This document shows, piece after piece, positions 14,160 through 16,814 of a stretch of DNA of 16,814 nucleotides; the stretch's first letter is position 1, and every line of letters starts with the position of its first letter. The DNA comes from CAZKYP01 sp964556885. Lineage in GTDB: Bacteria > Planctomycetota > Phycisphaerae > Sedimentisphaerales > Anaerobacaceae. Location of the stretch: contig CAZKYP010000064.1 of assembly GCA_964556885.1 (NCBI GenBank), forward strand, positions 1 through 16,814, in the 5' to 3' direction. The notes beneath the pieces were generated by a model, which was not told the DNA's origin, ran no database searches, and worked only from the letters and a program-made list of their open reading frames with translations. The translations under genes and the position numbers were made by a program.

Positions 14160-15272
14160 ATGAAAGAACTACTAAAAAAACTCATTCAAGCCGACAGTAC
14201 GCCGGAAAAAGGTGAAATAGCCGCCGCAGAAGTGATTTCCGCAGAGTTTGGCCGCTCCGGCATAGAATCCCACATAGAAACATGGGACCAAAACAGGGCG
14301 AATATAATCGCACGAATCAAGTCAGGCGGGCACAGGCCCGGACTGCTTTTTGTATGCCATCTTGACGTAGTCGGTCCCGGCGAAGTACTCTGGCAATACC
14401 CTGTTTTCGGTGCGGAAGAAAAAAATGGCAGGATATTCGGAAGAGGCTCGACTGACATGAAAGGCGGCGTCGCCGCGGCCGTTACCGCTATCCGGCAGGT
14501 AGTCGATTCCGGCGTCGAATTGGACGGAGATATCATATTTGCCGCCGTCGCCGGCGAAGAAATCGATAGCTGCGGTGCGCATAAATTCATCGACAATCCC
14601 GGGCCGCTGCCCGAGATTGCGGGCGTTATCATACCCGAGCCTACGAACTTTTCCATTGTAACCGCACATCGAGGCATGTTATGGCTCCGGATTTCAACAC
14701 AGGGCAAAACCGCTCACAGCTCCACCCCGGAATTAGGAGTAAATGCTATATATTCCATGAATCGCGTGCTGGATGCGCTGCAAAATTACGAAGTCCCGGT
14801 CGAGCCGCATAAGCAGCTCGGCAAATGCTCCATGAGCATCAATACCATCACCGGCGGCAAGGCCATGAACGTCGTGCCGGACAAATGCAGCATCGGGGTA
14901 GACTTTCGCACCCTGCCCGGCCAGGACGCAGAAGATATTATCGGTGAAATAAAAAAAATCCTGATAAACTTAAAAAAAGAGAATCAAAATTTCGAAGCAG
15001 AGATTTCCATGATACGAGCCGTGCGGCCGCTGGAAACCGACTCTAACTGCGATTTTATCAGAAACTTTTGTCAATCCGTCGGCATCAACGAAACCAGGGC
15101 CGTAGGTTTTACAACAGACGGACCGTGCTTTACAACTCTTGGTGCACCGATAGTAATCTTCGGCCCGGGCAGGCCGGAGCTTTGTCACAAGCCGGACGAA
15201 TATATCGATATAAGTGATGTCGAAAAAGGAATTGAATATTATAAGAATATTATCATGCGCTTTTTAGGGTGA
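14160..15272 (+). CDS. M20 family zinc peptidase/deacylase (ArgE/DapE-like)
   Basis: This 370-residue cytosolic hydrolase belongs to the ArgE/DapE/CPG2 group, which cleaves N-acyl amino acids or small peptides with two metal ions. Key residues are all visible: H67 and D69 in FVCHLDVVGPG, bridging D99 in GRGSTDMKGG, general base E133 and ligand E134 in AGEEIDS, ligand E160 in IIPEPTN and ligand H343 in ELCHKPDEYI. The dimerisation (lid) domain spans about 165-280, including GKTAHSSTPELGVNAI. Length is in the usual range (about 370-400). Candidates are N-acetylornithine deacetylase or succinyl-diaminopimelate desuccinylase, but no arginine or lysine pathway gene is adjacent, so the substrate is open. 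It is transcribed divergently from the zinc-ribbon gene with 125 bp between starts. Confidence 0.92.
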   Translation: MKELLKKLIQADSTPEKGEIAAAEVISAEFGRSGIESHIETWDQNRANIIARIKSGGHRPGLLFVCHLDVVGPGEVLWQYPVFGAEEKNGRIFGRGSTDMKGGVAAAVTAIRQVVDSGVELDGDIIFAAVAGEEIDSCGAHKFIDNPGPLPEIAGVIIPEPTNFSIVTAHRGMLWLRISTQGKTAHSSTPELGVNAIYSMNRVLDALQNYEVPVEPHKQLGKCSMSINTITGGKAMNVVPDKCSIGVDFRTLPGQDAEDIIGEIKKILINLKKENQNFEAEISMIRAVRPLETDSNCDFIRNFCQSVGINETRAVGFTTDGPCFTTLGAPIVIFGPGRPELCHKPDEYIDISDVEKGIEYYKNIIMRFLG

Positions 15273-15341
15273 CATGCATCAATCGATTACCTATGTTGGA
15301 AAAAAATTTAATCTTTTCAGCATTTTTATCGATAATTATAC

Positions 15342-15370
15342 TTGACAAAAAAATCGCATAACGATAGCAT
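15342..15370 (+). promoter_or_regulatory. Strong sigma-70-type promoter of the structured leader
   Basis: A perfect -35 TTGACA (15342-15347) is separated by exactly 17 bp from TAGCAT (15365-15370), which matches the -10 consensus at 4 of 6 positions. The predicted start of transcription is near 15377. This is the best -35 box noticed in the window. It directs transcription into the leader, the terminator and then the methyltransferase gene. Confidence 0.65.
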
Positions 15371-15410
15371 TTATTTTTTGAAGCCAAATTAACGCGATAT
15401 AGGATTTAAA

Positions 15411-15557
15411 ATGTCTTTATTTAGGGAAAATATGCATAAGCAGTTGATGAGCCACAAGGTGGCCACGATGTCTGTGCGCACGGCCCTTCCGGCTGACAGG
15501 ACAAGAACATGCGTTCTTGGAATTTTCGTCGGCTGGAAAAATAAGGCCGCTCCCTAA
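15411..15557 (+). CDS. 48-codon small ORF inside the structured leader
   Basis: An ATG at 15411 is preceded by AGGA (15401-15404) at a 6-nt spacing and opens a 48-codon frame to a TAA at 15555-15557. The product is basic, starts MSLFRENMHKQLMSHK, has a short hydrophobic stretch CVLGIFVGW (about 34-42) and ends KNKAAP. No family is recognised. The frame begins 9 nt before the 5' strand of helix P1, and its stop codon lies inside the strand shared by P1 and the antiterminator. A ribosome finishing this frame would cover that strand and let the terminator form, so it may be a leader peptide. Alternatively the frame is accidental inside an RNA selected for structure. Whether it is translated is undecided. 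Confidence 0.38.
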   Translation: MSLFRENMHKQLMSHKVATMSVRTALPADRTRTCVLGIFVGWKNKAAP

Positions 15558-15584
15558 AAGGACTTAAGAAAATATTTGAAACCC

Positions 15585-15626
15585 AAAAAAGCCTTTCAGG
15601 GAGCAGAAAACCTGAAAGGCTTTTTT
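15585..15626. terminator. Strong intrinsic terminator with 16-bp perfect stem
   Basis: AAAAAAGCCTTTCAGG (15585-15600) and its exact complement CCTGAAAGGCTTTTTT (15611-15626) flank a 10-nt loop. The GC-rich core followed by a run of six T gives a textbook intrinsic terminator on the plus strand, and the leading A-run makes it usable on the minus strand too. It lies 57 bp before the methyltransferase ATG and after the leader RNA, the position of a regulated attenuator. Its 5' arm can also pair with 15549-15561. Confidence 0.9.
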
Positions 15627-15682
15627 ATTTGGTCTAAAACAGCAAAGCAGTGTGTTTTGCGAGAACGTGGAAGGTTTGTCAA

Positions 15683-16456
15683 ATGATAAAGATTAGAGAA
15701 ATGGATATTGAAATTTATAGTCATTACATGAATGCCCTCGAGCATAAACGAGGACCTCAATGGCAGTACGACGAAACGAAACCGTGCGGCGTCGATTACA
15801 ACAGCTTCTGGCAGGCCCGGCTTTACGACCGATGCCACCAGAAGTTCAGAGACTTTGCAGCCGAAAGCGCACGGATTATCGAATCTCTGAAACCCGAAAC
15901 CTCTCATACAGTGATGGACATGGGCTGCGGAACCGGCGCGTTTGCGCTCAACGCCGCAAAATATTTCAAAAAGGTCTATGCCGTCGATATATCAGATGCC
16001 ATGTTGAGACGCGCCCGTAAAAAAGCACGGAAAGCAAATCTTAAAAACGTGGAATTTTGCAATGGCGGTTTCCTGACATATATACATAATGATGAGCCTG
16101 TGGACGCTGTAGTCACAGGAGCGGCATTGCATCATTTGCCGGATTTCTGGAAACTAATCGGCCTGAAAAATATGGCGAAGACGCTCAAAACAAACGGTAA
16201 ATTATATTTGTCGGACGTGGTCTTTTCGTTCGATTTAAGCCACTATAAATCTTCGATTAAGACTTTGATCCGGATTATGACTAATCGTACCGAGCCGGCA
16301 ATGGAACAGGAACTTCATACACATTTCAGCAAGGAGTACAGCACTTTTAGCTGGATTATGGAAGGACTGCTTGAAAAGGCCGGATTTGCAATAGAAAATG
16401 CCACCTACACAGACGGCTTTCTGGCAACGTATTTGTGTACTAAAAAAGGCGAATAA
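15683..16456 (+). CDS. Class I SAM-dependent methyltransferase, substrate unknown
   Basis: This 257-residue protein has a Rossmann-fold methyltransferase core. Motif I is VMDMGCGTGAF (77-87), the acidic ribose-binding residue is D102 in YAVDISDAML, and the post-core motif is DAVVTGAALHHLPDFW (141-156), followed by the strand GKLYLSDVVF (172-181). The N-terminal 70 residues (EHKRGPQWQYDETKPCGVDYNSFWQARLYDR) are a helical cap likely to shape substrate choice. I cannot name the substrate; small molecules are typical for this fold. The ATG at 15683 is preferred over the in-frame GTG at 15650 because GGAAGG (15669-15674) lies 8 nt before it. It follows the attenuator-like leader and terminator, and only 2 nt separate its stop from the next gene, an EamA-type transporter, so the two are co-expressed. 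Confidence 0.85.
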   Translation: MIKIREMDIEIYSHYMNALEHKRGPQWQYDETKPCGVDYNSFWQARLYDRCHQKFRDFAAESARIIESLKPETSHTVMDMGCGTGAFALNAAKYFKKVYAVDISDAMLRRARKKARKANLKNVEFCNGGFLTYIHNDEPVDAVVTGAALHHLPDFWKLIGLKNMAKTLKTNGKLYLSDVVFSFDLSHYKSSIKTLIRIMTNRTEPAMEQELHTHFSKEYSTFSWIMEGLLEKAGFAIENATYTDGFLATYLCTKKGE

Positions 16457-16458
16457 GC

Positions 16459-16814
16459 ATGGGAAGGCTAACCAAAAACGAGCATAAAGGGGCCGCACTG
16501 ATAATGTCATCGACGGTAGCGTTCTGCATCATGTCGGGACTTGTTCGATATGCATCCGGTATCGATCCGTACAAGACGACACTTTTTAGATTTATTGTCG
16601 GGCTCGGCATGTTAGGTACGGCCGCTCTTTTCGGTAAAATCAGGTTGAGATTCAATAACGGTCGGCTTTTGTTTCTTCGCGGCCTGGTTGGCGGTATAGC
16701 CATACTGATATGCTTTTGGTCGATATCAACGCTTGGCGTCGGCAAGGGAACTGTCCTGATTTATGCATTCCCGATTTTCGGAAGCATCTTCAGTGCAATT
16801 CTGCTGAAGGAAAA
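16459..16814 (+). CDS. EamA/DMT-superfamily transporter, N-terminal part (3' truncated by window)
   Basis: The frame opens at ATG 16459, 2 nt after the methyltransferase stop, and is still open at the window end (118 residues seen). The visible part shows four hydrophobic segments (about 12-31, 42-60, 73-92 and 98-115), typical of the 10-helix EamA fold: IDPYKTTLFRFIVG after helix 1, and the family-typical block GVGKGTVLIYAFPIFGSIFSAILLKE at the end of the first repeat. Such proteins export or import small metabolites, amino acids or drugs across the inner membrane. The substrate cannot be read from this fragment. Tight coupling to the methyltransferase suggests that the modified compound, or its precursor, is transported. 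Confidence 0.85.
   Translation, partial: MGRLTKNEHKGAALIMSSTVAFCIMSGLVRYASGIDPYKTTLFRFIVGLGMLGTAALFGKIRLRFNNGRLLFLRGLVGGIAILICFWSISTLGVGKGTVLIYAFPIFGSIFSAILLKE

Larger units (their letters stand above)
15377..15626 (+). ncRNA. Structured leader RNA, candidate riboswitch or transcription attenuator
   Basis: From the predicted start to the terminator, about 250 nt can fold into nested helices. P1 is TTTAGGGA (15420-15427) with TCCCTAAA (15551-15558), 8 bp. P2 is GCCAC/GTGGC (15451-15455, 15459-15463). P3 is CGGCC (15481-15485) with GGCCG (15545-15549). P4 is TTCCGGCTGAC (15487-15497) with GTCGGCTGGAA (15528-15538), 11 bp including two G-U pairs, which favours an RNA fold over a DNA palindrome. 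P5 is CAAGAAC/GTTCTTG (15502-15508, 15513-15519), a perfect 7-bp stem with a 4-nt loop. The 3' strand of P1 can instead pair with the terminator arm: GCTCCCT (15549-15555) with AGGGAGC (15598-15604), extended past one mismatch by AAAGG (15557-15561) with CCTTT (15592-15596). P1 and this antiterminator exclude each other, as do antiterminator and terminator. I know no family with this sequence. It could also be an independent small RNA ending at the terminator. Confidence 0.6.

Noticed and set aside
15458..15467. GGTGGCCACG resembling the core of a T-box antiterminator
   Set aside because: It is one base short of the usual T-box core, lies in its own small hairpin about 120 nt before the terminator, and the downstream genes are not aminoacyl-tRNA synthetase or amino-acid genes.
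15420..15500. Possible cobalamin riboswitch because of AGGGAA and GCCAC words
   Set aside because: The conserved B12-box order and spacing are absent, and the helices seen do not match that class.
15650..15682. GTG at 15650 as the methyltransferase start
   Set aside because: It has no ribosome site and would add residues unlike the family; the ATG at 15683 has GGAAGG at 8 nt.
1..16814. CRISPR arrays, transposases, integrases, rRNA or tRNA genes
   Set aside because: No regularly spaced repeats, terminal inverted repeats with a transposase frame, or rRNA/tRNA structures were seen.

Overview
The window looks like a bacterial chromosome segment of moderate GC content. The protein types point to Planctomycetota, probably the Phycisphaerae/Sedimentisphaerales side. 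This is an inference from three things: a PurN of the GKGMxGHHVHEAV type, a large diverged PilM-type operon with glycine-rich periplasmic proteins, and a general mix of Gram-negative envelope proteins. No rRNA or other taxonomic marker is present, so the assignment is tentative.

Layout. (1) 1-1425 is an accessory, defence-like patch. It holds the 3' end of an Eco57I-class restriction/modification protein and a complete BrnT/BrnA toxin-antitoxin pair with an AT-rich repeated promoter region. (2) 1711-4725 is a two-gene operon for exported M16 peptidases: a catalytic subunit and a partner that has lost the zinc site. (3) 4742-6151 (minus) is the tRNA methylthiotransferase mtaB. (4) 6222-12066 is a three-gene operon for a type IV pilus/type II secretion-like inner-membrane platform. 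It starts with a PilM-PilN fusion, followed by two single-pass membrane proteins in the PilO and PilP positions that carry long Gly/Met-, Arg/Gly- and Thr-rich segments. (5) 12151-14034 (minus) is a coiled-coil/zinc-ribbon protein followed by an unusual fusion of RNase HI to the purine enzyme PurN. (6) 14160-15272 is an M20 metallopeptidase/deacylase, possibly translated from a leaderless mRNA. (7) 15342-16814 is a strong promoter, a roughly 250-nt structured leader containing a 48-codon ORF, and a perfect 16-bp terminator, then a SAM methyltransferase and the start of an EamA-type transporter.

The most interesting signal is the leader at 15377-15626. One strand (15549-15561) can pair either with an upstream strand that closes a multi-helix RNA (15420-15427) or with the 5' arm of the terminator (15592-15604). 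This is the three-strand logic of a transcription attenuator, so it is a candidate riboswitch or leader-peptide attenuator controlling the methyltransferase and exporter genes. I could not match it to a known riboswitch class. Second in interest is the RNase HI-PurN fusion beside a zinc-ribbon coiled-coil gene, which parallels the mycobacterial neighbourhood where RNase HI is fused to a different metabolic domain. Third is the PilM-PilN fusion operon with its RG-rich partner protein.
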